Assembly: GCF_010748935.1 (NCBI RefSeq)
Contig: NZ_CP048796.1
Span: 3,289,001 to 3,353,000, forward strand
DNA length: 64,000 nt
Reading direction: 5' to 3'
Source: Providencia vermicola
GTDB taxonomy: Bacteria > Pseudomonadota > Gammaproteobacteria > Enterobacterales > Enterobacteriaceae
Shown here in pieces: positions 26,880 to 37,390 of this stretch (positions are counted from its first letter, which is position 1; the number at the start of each line of letters is the position of its first letter). The notes below the pieces were generated by a model. That model was given only the letters and a program-made list of their open reading frames with translations, did no database searches and was not told the origin of the DNA. Both the position numbers and the translations under genes were made by a program.

Positions 26880-29687
26880 TTATTCAATGTTCAACGCGTC
26901 ATTAACCAGAGCTTGTTGCTGCTCTAAGTGAACGGACGTATAACCAACTGCTGGAGATGAAGAAGCAGCACGACCTGCATAACGTAAAGTAGCCCCTGCT
27001 GGGATAGCTTCACGGAAGTTGTGTTGGCTGCAATACCAAGCGCCTTGGTTCAATGGCTCTTCTTGACACCAAACAAAATCTTTAACGTGCGCATATTGCG
27101 CCAGCGCTTGTTGGATATCTTCGTGAGGGAACGGATACAGCTGTTCAATACGGATAATCGCAACATCTGTTTGTTCGTTCTTACGACGCTGTTCTAACAG
27201 ATCGTAATAAACTTTACCGGAACACAGAATGACGCGTTTCACGTTTTTCGGATTGATTTCATCTATTTCACCGATAACTGGCAAGAATTTACCATTCGCC
27301 AATTCCTCCATACTCGATACCGCTAATGGGTGACGTAGTAAGGATTTCGGTGACATTACAATCAGAGGACGGCGCATACCACGTAGAGCCTGACGGCGCA
27401 GCATGTGGTAAACTTGAGCAGGTGTTGATGGTACACACACTTGCATATTTTGGTCTGCACACAGTTGCAGATAACGTTCTAAACGTGCAGATGAGTGCTC
27501 AGGACCTTGACCTTCATAGCCATGTGGTAACAGCATAACTAGACCACACATACGACCCCATTTCTGCTCACCAGAGCTAATAAATTGGTCGATAACCACT
27601 TGAGCACAGTTTGCGAAGTCACCAAATTGCGCTTCCCAAATTGTCAGAGCACGTGGTTCTGTGGTTGCATAGCCATATTCAAATGCCAACACTGCGTTTT
27701 CAGTCAGAACAGAGTCCCAAACATTAAATACGCCTTGGCCATTATGGATATTTTGCAGTGGCACATAGACCGAACCGTTCGTTTGGTTATGTACAACAGC
27801 GTGACGGTGGAAGAATGTCCCACGGCCTGAGTCTTCACCAGACAGACGAACAGGGATACCTTCATCAACTAAGGTTGCATAAGCTAATGTTTCAGCAGCA
27901 CCCCAATCCAACAGTTTTTTACCTTGCGCCATTTCCGCGCGGTCTGCATAGATTTTTTCTACACGAGACTGGGTAACCACTTCAGCTGGAATAGTACTGG
28001 TTTTAACTGCAAGCTCTTGTAAACGTTTTAAATCAAATGTGGATTTATACTCTTCATTCCATTCATGGTTCAGGTACGGTTCCCATGTATAAGAGTGCAG
28101 ACCCATTTCACGCCATTCTTCAACGACACAATCACCTCTATCCAATGCATCGCGATATAAGTTAACCATTTCAGTCACTTCATCAGCAGTCACAACACCG
28201 CTTTCGATTAAGCGATCCGCATAGATTTTACGTGGTGTCGGATGTTTTTTGATTTTTTGATACATAATTGGCTGAGTTGCATTTGGCTCATCAGCTTCGT
28301 TATGACCATGACGACGATAACAAACGAGGTCAATCATCACATCACGTTTAAAGGTATTGCGGAAATCCAGAGCCAGACGAGTGACAAAAGCAACCGCTTC
28401 AGGGTCATCTGCATTGACATGGAAAATAGGTGCTTGAACCATCTTCACGATATCGGTGCAATACTCTGTTGAACGGGTATCTTTCGGGTTTGACGTGGTG
28501 AAACCAATTTGGTTATTGATTACGATACGCATTGTACCGCCAACTTCATAACCACGAGCCTGAGACATGTTCAGCGTTTCTTGAACAACACCTTGACCTG
28601 TTACCGCCGAGTCACCATGAATAGTGATTGGCAGAACCATATTACTACGCCCTTCATCAAGGCGGTCGCGACGAGCACGAACAGAACCAATAACAACTGG
28701 GCTAACAATCTCAAGGTGAGATGGGTTAAAGGCCAGCGCTAAGTGGACACGTGAGCCCGCGGTTTCAAAGTCAGAAGAAAAACCTTGGTGATATTTCACG
28801 TCACCAGCACTTGAATGGTCTTTATGTTTGCCAGCAAACTCATCAAATAGTTCTGCTGGTTTTTTACCTAAGATATTAATTAATACGTTAAGACGACCAC
28901 GGTGAGCCATACCTAATACGACTTCACGTGTATCTTGTTTACCCGCATGGTGAATCAAATCTTTCAGCATTGGGATCAGTGAATCACCACCTTCCAATGA
29001 GAAACGTTTTGCACCTGGGAATTTTGCGCCTAAATAGCGCTCTAGCCCTTCTGCTGCTGTTAGCTCAGCCAAGAAGCGACGTTTTTCTTCTTTAGAGAAT
29101 TGCTCAGCGACATTCACTGATTCAAGGCGTTGCTGAATCCAACGTTTTTCCTCAGTATTAGTGATATGCATATATTCCGCACCGATAGAACCGCAATAAA
29201 TGCGTTTCAGCGCGTCATACAAATCGCTCAGTTTCATGGTCTCTTTGCCAATTGCAAAAGAACCCACATTGAATGTTTCGTCAAAATCTTCTTTCGTTAG
29301 ATTATGGAATGCTGGATCTAAATCTGGAACAGATTCACGTTTCCATAGACCTAATGGATCAAGATTTGCGTTTTGATGTCCGCGGAAGCGGAATGCGTTA
29401 ATCAGCTGCAAAACTTTCACTTGTTTTGCATCGATTGCAGGATCGCTAACAGAGGTATGATAACGAGTCGAGTCTTTTGCTAAGCGACGGAAATAATCGC
29501 GTGCTTGTGAGTGGAATTGCTCAGCGTTGGTGCCTGCTCCAGGCAGTTGCTGGAAGATTTCTCTCCAGCCAGCATCAACAGAATTGGGGTCAGTTAGATA
29601 ATCTTCATAGAGCTGTTCTATGTAAGTCTGGTTCGCGCCTGCCAGAAAGCTCGAATCCAGCCAGTCCTTCATTACGCCGTTCTGCAT
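26880..29687 (-). CDS. sucA: 2-oxoglutarate dehydrogenase E1 component
   Basis: The 935-residue thiamine-diphosphate enzyme decarboxylates 2-oxoglutarate and transfers the succinyl group to SucB. It starts MQNGVMKDWLDSSFLAGANQ, like E. coli (933 residues). The E1 signatures are visible: EVVLGMAHRGRLNVL, IHGDSAVTGQGVVQET with INNQIGF as the TPP/metal motif, and ARLERYLQLCADQNMQV in the C-terminal transketolase-like domain. A GGGATCACA stretch precedes the ATG. The ~300-bp spacer to sdhB has hairpins but no clear terminator. Confidence 0.98.
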   Translation of the reverse strand: MQNGVMKDWLDSSFLAGANQTYIEQLYEDYLTDPNSVDAGWREIFQQLPGAGTNAEQFHSQARDYFRRLAKDSTRYHTSVSDPAIDAKQVKVLQLINAFRFRGHQNANLDPLGLWKRESVPDLDPAFHNLTKEDFDETFNVGSFAIGKETMKLSDLYDALKRIYCGSIGAEYMHITNTEEKRWIQQRLESVNVAEQFSKEEKRRFLAELTAAEGLERYLGAKFPGAKRFSLEGGDSLIPMLKDLIHHAGKQDTREVVLGMAHRGRLNVLINILGKKPAELFDEFAGKHKDHSSAGDVKYHQGFSSDFETAGSRVHLALAFNPSHLEIVSPVVIGSVRARRDRLDEGRSNMVLPITIHGDSAVTGQGVVQETLNMSQARGYEVGGTMRIVINNQIGFTTSNPKDTRSTEYCTDIVKMVQAPIFHVNADDPEAVAFVTRLALDFRNTFKRDVMIDLVCYRRHGHNEADEPNATQPIMYQKIKKHPTPRKIYADRLIESGVVTADEVTEMVNLYRDALDRGDCVVEEWREMGLHSYTWEPYLNHEWNEEYKSTFDLKRLQELAVKTSTIPAEVVTQSRVEKIYADRAEMAQGKKLLDWGAAETLAYATLVDEGIPVRLSGEDSGRGTFFHRHAVVHNQTNGSVYVPLQNIHNGQGVFNVWDSVLTENAVLAFEYGYATTEPRALTIWEAQFGDFANCAQVVIDQFISSGEQKWGRMCGLVMLLPHGYEGQGPEHSSARLERYLQLCADQNMQVCVPSTPAQVYHMLRRQALRGMRRPLIVMSPKSLLRHPLAVSSMEELANGKFLPVIGEIDEINPKNVKRVILCSGKVYYDLLEQRRKNEQTDVAIIRIEQLYPFPHEDIQQALAQYAHVKDFVWCQEEPLNQGAWYCSQHNFREAIPAGATLRYAGRAASSSPAVGYTSVHLEQQQALVNDALNIE

Positions 29688-29991
29688 TGTGATCCCTTAA
29701 GCTTTGATAGCTTTAGTTTTCGCCGTGGTTAACTAATTGCCGCGTTTAGGCGGCCTCGATAAAGGTTCTTCTGGACGTGCTTTATGCATGTTCTCACTTT
29801 GGGTTTCCCTTTATCACTCCGGGCTCCCCTTCTAAGGAACCTTTAAAAACTGTCTGCAGTTTTTAAAGGCCCCTCGAGTCAGCTCGCGTCTTCATCATTT
29901 GCAGTTTGGCTTATTACTTTCACTTTTTTGCTTTTACTTTGTTACTATTCAACAGCCTGCGGCACTTAGGTGCCGCAGGTAATCACCGGTT
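29688..29991. other. sdhB-sucA spacer with two strong hairpins
   Basis: This 304-bp spacer has no gene. CCTTTAAAAACTG (29840-29852) pairs perfectly with 29857-29869, and CCTGCGGCAC (29956-29965) with 29970-29979 right after the sdhB stop. Neither has a proper T-run in the operon direction. E. coli also has repeated structured elements here, together with a suc promoter. Confidence 0.6.
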
Positions 29992-30708
29992 TTATGCACT
30001 ATGTTTTAGTAACATAGATTTAATATGACCGATAGCTTTCGTTGGATTTAGTCCTTTAGGGCATACATTGACACAATTCATGATGCTATGACAGCGGAAA
30101 ACACTAAAAGCGTCGTTCAGATCATCTAATCGAGCATCTGTTTCAGTATCTCTACTATCAATTAAGAATCTGTATGCGGCTAAAAGACCTGCCGGACCAA
30201 TAAATTTGTCGGGATTCCACCAGAAAGATGGGCAAGACGTTGAGCAACATGCACACAGAATACACTCATATAACCCATCGAGTTTTTCACGTTGTGCCGG
30301 CGACTGTAAATTCTCACGCGCTGGTGGATTCTTATTATCATTAATCAGATAAGGACGAATTTTTTCGTATTGAGTATAGAACTGGCTCATGTCAATAATC
30401 AGGTCACGAATCACGGGTAGACCTGGTAATGGACGAATAACAATTTTCTTCCCACCACGAATTAAAGCAGACAGTGGTGTGATACAAGCCAAGCCATTTT
30501 TACCATTCATGTTCAGACCGTCAGAGCCACATACCCCCTCACGGCAAGAACGACGGAATGATAAAGTGGGATCTTTTTCTTTCAGTTGGATCAACGCATC
30601 TAGCAACATCATGTCACGCCCTTCAGGAACCTCGAGCGTGTAATCCTGCATACGTGGTGCGTTATCTACATCCGGATTATAGCGATAAATCGAAAATTCA
30701 AGTTTCAT
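29992..30708 (-). CDS. sdhB: Succinate dehydrogenase iron-sulfur subunit
   Basis: The 238-residue subunit carries three Fe-S clusters. [2Fe-2S] ligands are in SCREGVCGSDG and NGLACITP; [4Fe-4S] and [3Fe-4S] ligands are in CILCACCSTSCPSFWW and CHSIMNCVNVCPKGLNP. It passes electrons from SdhA FAD to the quinone site at SdhCD. Length equals E. coli SdhB. It lies 35 bp after sdhA. Confidence 0.98.
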   Translation of the reverse strand: MKLEFSIYRYNPDVDNAPRMQDYTLEVPEGRDMMLLDALIQLKEKDPTLSFRRSCREGVCGSDGLNMNGKNGLACITPLSALIRGGKKIVIRPLPGLPVIRDLIIDMSQFYTQYEKIRPYLINDNKNPPARENLQSPAQREKLDGLYECILCACCSTSCPSFWWNPDKFIGPAGLLAAYRFLIDSRDTETDARLDDLNDAFSVFRCHSIMNCVNVCPKGLNPTKAIGHIKSMLLKHSA

Positions 30709-30743
30709 AGTTCATTTCTCCGCAACTGGATTAACACCACGCA

Positions 30744-32510
30744 TTAATAGGTACGTACTTTCGGCGGGAAGGCTTCACGCAACTTAGGTTGCATGTTGAC
30801 TTCTCGGCGGGTCATCGTTTCAGATTGCGGTAAATACAATGAGTGACATAGCCAGTTAGCATCGTCACGATCTGGGTAGTCGAAACGGCTATGTGCACCG
30901 CGGCTTTCTGTACGGAAGTTCGCTGCCTGCGCTGTTGCATAAGCCGTTTCCATCAAGTTATCCAGCTCTAAACATTCAATACGCTGTGTATTAAACTCGG
31001 TAGAGGTGTCGTCAAGACGAGCATTTTGCAGACGTTCACGAATCACTTTCAGCTCTTCCAAACCTTTCGCCATTGCATCACCTTCACGGAATACCGAGAA
31101 GTTGTGTTGCATGCAGGTTTGCAGTGCTTTACGGATTTCAACAGGATCTTCACCTGTACGCGCATTTTCCCAACGGTTAAAGCGAGTCATGGCAGCATCA
31201 ATATCCGATTCAGATGCATCACGCATTGAACCTTGCTCCATCAGAGACTCTTTCAAGTGGAGACCCGCTGAACGACCAAATACCACTAAGTCAAGCAGTG
31301 AGTTACCACCGAGGCGGTTTGCACCATGTACAGATACACAAGCAATTTCACCCACAGCAAATAGACCTGGAATAACCTCGTCTTCGCCTTTTTCGTTATA
31401 ACGAATTGCTTGACCTGTTACTTTAGTTGGGATCCCCCCCATCATGTAGTGACATGTTGGAATAACTGGGATTGGCTCTTTAATTGGGTCAACGTGAGCA
31501 AAGGTACGAGATAATTCAAGGATACCCGGTAGACGTGATTCCAGAACTTCTTTACCTAAGTGATCTAATTTCAGCTTAGCATGCGGGCCCCATGGACCAT
31601 CACAACCACGGCCTTCACGGATCTCAATCATAATTGAACGAGCAACAACGTCACGACCAGCAAGGTCTTTCGCGTTAGGCGCATAACGTTCCATGAAACG
31701 TTCGCCATCTTTGTTCAATAGATATCCACCTTCACCACGGCAACCTTCCGTTACAAGTACACCTGCACCAGCAATACCTGTAGGGTGGAACTGCCACATT
31801 TCCATATCTTGCAATGGAACACCAGCACGGGCAGCCATACCAACACCATCACCTGTATTGATGTGCGCGTTAGTGGTTGATTGATAAATACGACCTGCTC
31901 CACCTGTCGCTAAAATAGTCGCTTTAGCTTTGAAGTAAACCAGTTCGCCTGTTTCCATACAAATTGCAGTACAACCAACGACATCACCATCCTGATTTTT
32001 AACTAAATCAAGGGCATACCATTCAGAGAAAATGGTTGTGTGATTTTTTAGGTTTTGTTGATACAAGGTATGTAACAGTGCGTGGCCAGTACGGTCAGCA
32101 GCGGCGGCAGTACGCGCTGCCTGTTCACCACCAAAGTTCTTCGATTGGCCACCAAATGGACGCTGATAGATTCGCCCGTCATCAAGACGAGAGAATGGCA
32201 GCCCCATATGTTCTAATTCGAGGATCGCCTCTGGACCCGTTTTACACATATACTCGATTGCGTCTTGGTCACCGATATAGTCAGACCCTTTAACAGTATC
32301 GTACATGTGCCACTCCCAGTTATCTGGATGAGTGTTACCTAGTGCAACTGTGATCCCACCTTGCGCTGACACCGTATGAGAACGGGTTGGGAAAACTTTT
32401 GACAACAAAGCACAAGATAGGCCAAGTTGTGAAATTTGTAGTGCAGCACGCATACCAGCGCCACCAGCACCAATAACAATAGCGTCAAATTCTCTTATTG
32501 GCAGATTCAT
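30744..32510 (-). CDS. sdhA: Succinate dehydrogenase flavoprotein subunit
   Basis: The 588-residue subunit oxidises succinate to fumarate with covalently bound FAD. The Rossmann motif [11 protein letters not shown] is at ~16-26 and [10 protein letters not shown] contains the flavinylated histidine (~45). [13 protein letters not shown] and [18 protein letters not shown] are active-site and FAD signatures. It follows sdhD with no intergenic base. Confidence 0.98.
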   Translation of the reverse strand: MNLPIREFDAIVIGAGGAGMRAALQISQLGLSCALLSKVFPTRSHTVSAQGGITVALGNTHPDNWEWHMYDTVKGSDYIGDQDAIEYMCKTGPEAILELEHMGLPFSRLDDGRIYQRPFGGQSKNFGGEQAARTAAAADRTGHALLHTLYQQNLKNHTTIFSEWYALDLVKNQDGDVVGCTAICMETGELVYFKAKATILATGGAGRIYQSTTNAHINTGDGVGMAARAGVPLQDMEMWQFHPTGIAGAGVLVTEGCRGEGGYLLNKDGERFMERYAPNAKDLAGRDVVARSIMIEIREGRGCDGPWGPHAKLKLDHLGKEVLESRLPGILELSRTFAHVDPIKEPIPVIPTCHYMMGGIPTKVTGQAIRYNEKGEDEVIPGLFAVGEIACVSVHGANRLGGNSLLDLVVFGRSAGLHLKESLMEQGSMRDASESDIDAAMTRFNRWENARTGEDPVEIRKALQTCMQHNFSVFREGDAMAKGLEELKVIRERLQNARLDDTSTEFNTQRIECLELDNLMETAYATAQAANFRTESRGAHSRFDYPDRDDANWLCHSLYLPQSETMTRREVNMQPKLREAFPPKVRTY

Positions 32511-32855
32511 TTATGCACCCCACACCACAATTGTTCCGTAAATTAAGTAAGCCAGCAGAGCAACAACAATCACAAGTTGCAGCACTAAACGTAATGCTAG
32601 TGGCTTAACATAGTCAGTCAGTACTTGCCATAAACCAATCCAGGCATGTACTAAAATCGAGAACAATGTGAGGACTGTGAATACTTTTGTCACAGAAGAG
32701 GCAAAGAAACCACGCCATGTTTCATAGGTGATGTCATTAATGGCAATAAAGCCAACGAGATACAACACGTAGAGTACGATAACAATCGCAGAACCACGGA
32801 TTAACAGCCAGTCCTGAATACCAGTACGGCCTAAAGCTGAAGCATTACTTACCAT
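32511..32855 (-). CDS. sdhD: Succinate dehydrogenase membrane anchor SdhD
   Basis: The 114-residue protein has three membrane helices and resembles E. coli SdhD (115). Family residues near the quinone site are seen in [17 protein letters not shown], including the haem-ligand histidine. It overlaps sdhC by 7 nt. Confidence 0.96.
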   Translation of the reverse strand: MVSNASALGRTGIQDWLLIRGSAIVIVLYVLYLVGFIAINDITYETWRGFFASSVTKVFTVLTLFSILVHAWIGLWQVLTDYVKPLALRLVLQLVIVVALLAYLIYGTIVVWGA

Positions 32856-33238
32856 ACTAATATCCCCGCCAGAATTGCCAGAATGACCGTAATAACAAAC
32901 GTAATTTTTGCAGATGAATTGCCTGCAACAAGCGTTTCATCAATACAGCCGAAATCCATTAACATGTGACGAATACCCCCACAAATGTGGTACGCCAATG
33001 CCGTTAGAATTCCCCAAAGAATGAACTTAGCAAAAAAGCCAGTCATTATTTCGGATGCATATTGAAAACCTTCTGGAGAGGAGAGAGATGTCCCTAACAA
33101 CCAAAGCAGAATACCTACTGCGATGAAAGTGATGACGCCAGAGACACGGTGCAAGATCGAAGAGATCGCAGTGATCGGGAAGTGTATCGTCTGCAGATCA
33201 AGGTTGACAGGTCTTTGTTTTTTCACAATTTTGCCCAC
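32849..33238 (-). CDS. sdhC: Succinate dehydrogenase cytochrome b556 subunit SdhC
   Basis: The 129-residue protein has three helices and aligns with E. coli SdhC throughout ([54 protein letters not shown]). The histidine in [10 protein letters not shown] ligates haem b. The reading frame starts at GTG 33238; a second GTG five codons downstream, before KKQRPV, is an alternative. It is the first gene of the sdh-suc operon. Confidence 0.95.
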   Translation of the reverse strand: MGKIVKKQRPVNLDLQTIHFPITAISSILHRVSGVITFIAVGILLWLLGTSLSSPEGFQYASEIMTGFFAKFILWGILTALAYHICGGIRHMLMDFGCIDETLVAGNSSAKITFVITVILAILAGILVW

Positions 33239-33850
33239 ACAGCTCTTTATTATTTTCCTTCCTCCGGACCTGGGGCGGAAACTGACAGCGACAGGGGTAC
33301 AAAATGCAACTTAAGCTAAACGCTAATCCATCATGTTCAAATAGAGTTGCATACTGATTACGCTGGAACTCCTACATCAGGGTAATCCGGAGACCTGCCG
33401 TCAGTATAAAGTCTTCACATTGCTATTACAATTCCCACACAAAATGTTTGGTGACATTTAGCCCGAACAGTGAGAGGGATCACGATTTAAACATTTTATA
33501 TAAATGTGCTTATCTTATTTGACAATGATTCAACATTTATCTTACATATATGGCTGGTAGAATTATTTGAACGTCGCCAGTATCTCAACCGGCGTAAAAA
33601 AACAAAAGTTATGAAATTCGTTTCCCTTACTAAAAATAATGATATTGTAGGGAAAACAACAAAAAGAACATAACATCTACACACTCGTAAACAACCTAAA
33701 AAAACATTGTCGTCGGTCGTACGGTTTCAGAATTTAATGTGATAGCTAGCTGATTTCCACAACACACCGGTAGAACAATGCGCAAAGACACAGTATAACG
33801 CTGGGTTCTGGTTGTTGGGTGTTGATTATCAAGCGCTAAGGAGACCGTAA
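33239..33850. other. sdhC-gltA divergent control region
   Basis: This 612-bp stretch holds the promoters of two divergent TCA operons. I see a CRP-like dyad GTGA-N6-TCAC at 33470-33483 and a TGTGAT half-site near 33739. A 62-codon minus-strand frame here has no homology I recognise and is probably not a gene. In E. coli ArcA and CRP act in this region. Confidence 0.5.
33469..33484. promoter_or_regulatory. CRP-like site between sdhC and gltA
   Basis: AGTGAGAGGGATCACG matches TGTGA-N6-TCACA at eight of ten conserved positions and is symmetrical. It lies ~230 bp upstream of sdhC. CRP activates sdh in E. coli. Confidence 0.45.
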
Positions 33851-35137
33851 ATGGCTGATAACAAAGCTAAGCTAACGACTGAGAGTGCAAGTACAATTGA
33901 ACTAGACATTCTATCCCCAACTCTCGGTCAAGACGTTATCGATGTCCGAACTTTAGGTTCAAAAGGGTATTACACTTACGACCCTGGATTTACTTCTACT
34001 GCTTCATGTGAATCAAAAATCACGTATATCGACGGTGATAAAGGTATTCTGCTACACCGCGGTTTTCCAATTGACCAATTGGCAACCGAAGCCTCTTACC
34101 TTGAAGTCTGCTATATCCTGCTCTACGGCGAAGCACCTACTCAAGAACAATATGAAACATTCAAAAACACGGTCACTCGCCATACCATGATCCATGAGCA
34201 GATCACTCGCATGCTGACGGGTTTCCGTCGTGACTCACACCCTATGGCTGTTTTATGCGGCGTTACGGGTGCATTAGCCGCTTTCTACCATGATGCTCTG
34301 GATGTTAATAATCCGCGCCATCGTGAAATCACGGCTTATCGCCTGCTGTCTAAAATGCCTACCGTTGCGGCGATGTGCTACAAGTATTCAATCGGCCAAC
34401 CTTTTGTTTATCCACGTAATGACCTGTCGTATGCAGGTAATTTCTTGTACATGATGTTCTCAACACCTTGTGAAGATTATGTGGTTAACCCAGTGCTTGA
34501 GCGCGCGATGGATCGTATTTTAATCCTGCACGCTGATCACGAACAAAATGCCTCTACCTCAACGGTACGTACTGCGGGTTCTTCCGGCGCTAACCCATTC
34601 GCTTGTATCGCTGCGGGTATTGCCTCTCTATGGGGACCAGCTCATGGTGGTGCTAACGAAGCTTGCTTGCGTATGTTGGAAGAAATTCAAACTGTTGAGC
34701 ACATTCCTGCCTTTATCGAACGTGCGAAAGACAAAAATGATTCTTTCCGCTTGATGGGCTTTGGTCACCGTGTGTACAAAAACCACGACCCACGTGCAAC
34801 CGTGATGCGTGAGACCTGCCATGAAGTTCTTAATGAGCTAGGCCTCAATGACAGCTTGCTTGAAGTGGCCATGGAACTGGAACGTATCGCACTGAACGAC
34901 CCGTATTTCATTGAGAAAAAACTGTACCCAAATGTTGACTTCTATTCAGGTATCATCTTGAAAGCAATGGGTATTCCTTCATCTATGTTCACCGTTATCT
35001 TTGCAATTGCCCGTACTATCGGATGGATTGCCCATTGGAACGAAATGCATGATGACGGACTGAAAATCGCGCGCCCTCGTCAGCTATACACGGGTTATGG
35101 CAAACGTGATTTTAATTCGAACCTAAAGGCTAAATAA
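33851..35137 (+). CDS. gltA: Citrate synthase (type II)
   Basis: The 428-residue enzyme condenses oxaloacetate with acetyl-CoA. Active-site motifs are [25 protein letters not shown] and [15 protein letters not shown] with the catalytic histidines, and the catalytic aspartate in the [11 protein letters not shown] region. N-terminal strands ([21 protein letters not shown]) mark the hexameric, NADH-inhibited type of enterobacteria. A CTAAGGAGACC ribosome site precedes the ATG. It stands alone, divergent from sdhC, and ends at a shared terminator with the AraC gene. Confidence 0.98.
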   Translation: MADNKAKLTTESASTIELDILSPTLGQDVIDVRTLGSKGYYTYDPGFTSTASCESKITYIDGDKGILLHRGFPIDQLATEASYLEVCYILLYGEAPTQEQYETFKNTVTRHTMIHEQITRMLTGFRRDSHPMAVLCGVTGALAAFYHDALDVNNPRHREITAYRLLSKMPTVAAMCYKYSIGQPFVYPRNDLSYAGNFLYMMFSTPCEDYVVNPVLERAMDRILILHADHEQNASTSTVRTAGSSGANPFACIAAGIASLWGPAHGGANEACLRMLEEIQTVEHIPAFIERAKDKNDSFRLMGFGHRVYKNHDPRATVMRETCHEVLNELGLNDSLLEVAMELERIALNDPYFIEKKLYPNVDFYSGIILKAMGIPSSMFTVIFAIARTIGWIAHWNEMHDDGLKIARPRQLYTGYGKRDFNSNLKAK

Positions 35138-35298
35138 TTCAAAGGGCAGCTAAGCGATCATTGCATGCGCAACGATACACAGGCACTAGCATGTGAATTC
35201 GTGTAAACAGATAAAATCGCCAATGCAGCCACTTGAAATATAAAGAATTAGTCAAAAATAATATTCTAACTAAATAACAAGATACAACCCTACATACC

Positions 35299-35320
35299 AA
35301 AGCCCCATTTTCGGGGCTTT
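35299..35320. terminator. Bidirectional terminator between gltA and the AraC regulator
   Basis: AAAGCCCC (35299-35306) pairs with GGGGCTTT (35313-35320) across a 6-nt loop, with T-rich sequence on the plus strand. It is only 2 bp from the AraC gene stop. Confidence 0.85.
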
Positions 35321-35321
35321 T

Positions 35322-36095
35322 CTATTTTTTATCCGCAAGGTGCTGATATTCTTTTGGGGTAACACCACTCATTTTTCGAAAGAAACTAATGAAAGCACTA
35401 TCACTACTCAATCCCAGCTCTTGAGTAATAAAAGAGTAAGTTTTCCCTTGCGCTAATAGCTCAACCGCCTTGATAAAACGCCATTGTTGCCTCCATGCCT
35501 GATAACTCATTCCTGTTTCGTGTAAAAATAGACGAGTAATGGTTTTTTCACTCGCGCCTATTGTTTTAGCCAGTTCCATCAAGGGCGGAGGAAGTTGTTC
35601 CATGTTTAAATTTTTCATACGACGATCTTGCGGTATCGCTAGTAGCATTGGCTCTTTGCTAGCATGTTGTAATTCATCAATAAACACGGGTAATAAATTA
35701 GCAAGCCTTCCCTGCTGCCAATTGCTATCAAATGGAGCCACTGCGATACGCTCAAGTAATTCCCTTAATAATGCGGTTACCGTTAAAATCATCACCTCAT
35801 CACCTACTTGATGAGCAATTTGTTGGTTCAAATACACTGAACGATAGCCAACCGAAGCCCTCATTTGTGCTCGATGGACAATATTTGCGGGGATCCACGC
35901 CACTCGTCCTGGCGGTAATAACGATAAACGATTTTCTAATGAAATAAGAATACAACCTTGCTGAGTGAACAGTAATTGCCCCATGTTGTGAGAATGAAAT
36001 CCCGAATCATGCCGACCCATTTCTGCTGCAATACCCAAGATAGGCGCCTGATACCAATGGGTTTCAAATTTATCATGCTGATTAAGCCAAGCCAT
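35322..36095 (-). CDS. AraC-family regulator with cupin sensor domain
   Basis: The 257-residue protein has an N-terminal cupin-like domain (HSHNMGQLLFTQQGC, LLPPGRVAWIPANIVHR) and a C-terminal double helix-turn-helix (ELAKTIGASEKTITRLF at ~177-193 and ITQELGLSSDSAFISFFRKMSGVTPKEY split at ~225-252). AGGA six bases before the ATG supports the start. The layout, with a divergent MFS exporter 102 bp away, recalls the NimR/NimT pair of E. coli, but identity is not shown. It most likely controls the neighbouring transporter in response to a small effector. Confidence 0.85.
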   Translation of the reverse strand: MAWLNQHDKFETHWYQAPILGIAAEMGRHDSGFHSHNMGQLLFTQQGCILISLENRLSLLPPGRVAWIPANIVHRAQMRASVGYRSVYLNQQIAHQVGDEVMILTVTALLRELLERIAVAPFDSNWQQGRLANLLPVFIDELQHASKEPMLLAIPQDRRMKNLNMEQLPPPLMELAKTIGASEKTITRLFLHETGMSYQAWRQQWRFIKAVELLAQGKTYSFITQELGLSSDSAFISFFRKMSGVTPKEYQHLADKK

Positions 36096-36197
36096 AACAT
36101 GTCCTGTTTTTGATATTTATTGTCTTTATTATTGTAATAAGACAGCGAAAATACAATTAAACTGCCCGCCATTAGTGACAACTATAGGATTATTAAC

Positions 36198-37325
36198 ATG
36201 AAACATCCTCTTTCATTATGGCTGGCTGTGGCCTTAATGATGTTTCCACAAATCGTAGAGACCATTTACAGCCCCGCATTGACCAGTATTGCCATTGCAT
36301 TTCAGGTTAATGCCGAACAAGCTTCACAAACGCTTTCATTCTATTTCTTTGCGTTTGCATTAGGCGTGATATTTTGGGGAAGAATGTGTGACACATTAGG
36401 TCGCCGTCCAACAATACTTGCGGGACTTTTGTTATATGGCATAGCTTCCATATGTGCTTTATTTATATCACATTTTTATTTATTACTCTTTTTACGTATG
36501 GTCTCTGCTTTTGGTGCGGCAGTAGGCTCAATTGGTACACAAACGGCCATGCGCGACAGCTACCAAGGCCATGAATTAGCAAAAGTCTTTTCAATTATGG
36601 GGATCGCACTTGCTATCAGTCCTGCGCTTGGCATGTTAGCTGGCGCTATTTTGGTCAGTGGCGGTGGCTACCAAGCCGTTTTTATGGGTTTAGCCGTTTT
36701 AGCAATAGGGTTATTGTTATGGTCTTGTTATCGCCTACCAGAGACGCGACCTGAAAATGTGATACGCCACCCATTTTTAAGCACGTTATTGGCCATGATT
36801 CAGGATAAAGAAATTATCAGAAATGTGATATTAATAGCATTTTTCAACATTAATTTATTCAGTTATTATCAGTTAGCGCCATTCCATTTTGAACAATTGG
36901 CGCTATCGCAACAACAATTTGGTCTAACTGGCATTTTATTAGCGCTAGGCGTAGGCATAGGTTCCATCGTAAATCGTCATTTACTGGCTAAAAATTGGAC
37001 AGCAGAAAAGTTAGTGAAGCTATCAAGCTTTATTTCACTGCTTAGCAGCTGCTTAGTTTTTATACTTATGCATTCAGTTTGGTTTGTTTTGCCCGTTATT
37101 GGGGTCGTAATTGGTTATGGTATTGCCATCCCAAACATTCTTGCTCATGCACTTAATCGTTATTCGAGCAATAAAGGGACTGCTGGCGCAATATTAGGGC
37201 TGTTTTACTATGTTGGACTTGCGATAGGTTTACTGATTGCGGGTTGGAGTCAACATTTAGGCGCTACTTTAATCATTTCTAGCATCATACTTGGCGTATC
37301 ATCATTACGTTATCGAACCCATTAA
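36198..37325 (+). CDS. MFS transporter, Bcr/CflA-like drug-efflux type
   Basis: The 375-residue protein has about twelve membrane helices. Motif A is GRMCDTLGRRP between helices 2 and 3, and the RMVSAFGAAVGSIGTQTAMRD block at helix 4 with a motif-C-like stretch (ALAISPALGMLAGAIL) places it among proton-coupled drug exporters of the Bcr/CflA group. The substrate is unknown. An AGGAT ribosome site precedes the ATG. It is divergent from the AraC regulator, which probably controls it. Confidence 0.85.
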   Translation: MKHPLSLWLAVALMMFPQIVETIYSPALTSIAIAFQVNAEQASQTLSFYFFAFALGVIFWGRMCDTLGRRPTILAGLLLYGIASICALFISHFYLLLFLRMVSAFGAAVGSIGTQTAMRDSYQGHELAKVFSIMGIALAISPALGMLAGAILVSGGGYQAVFMGLAVLAIGLLLWSCYRLPETRPENVIRHPFLSTLLAMIQDKEIIRNVILIAFFNINLFSYYQLAPFHFEQLALSQQQFGLTGILLALGVGIGSIVNRHLLAKNWTAEKLVKLSSFISLLSSCLVFILMHSVWFVLPVIGVVIGYGIAIPNILAHALNRYSSNKGTAGAILGLFYYVGLAIGLLIAGWSQHLGATLIISSIILGVSSLRYRTH

Positions 37326-37334
37326 TCCAATCAT

Positions 37335-37378
37335 GTGCAGCACATACTGTCTTGTGCTGCACTACTTTTATTTTTTAT
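37335..37378 (+). terminator. Intrinsic terminator after the MFS gene
   Basis: GTGCAGCACA (37335-37344) pairs perfectly with TGTGCTGCAC (37353-37362), followed by a T-rich tail. It lies between convergent genes. Confidence 0.88.
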
Positions 37379-37390
37379 TCTAAAAACTGT

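Noticed and set aside
33496-33684. 62-codon frame in the sdhC-gltA spacer
   Set aside because: No homology or ribosome site, and it occupies a known control region.
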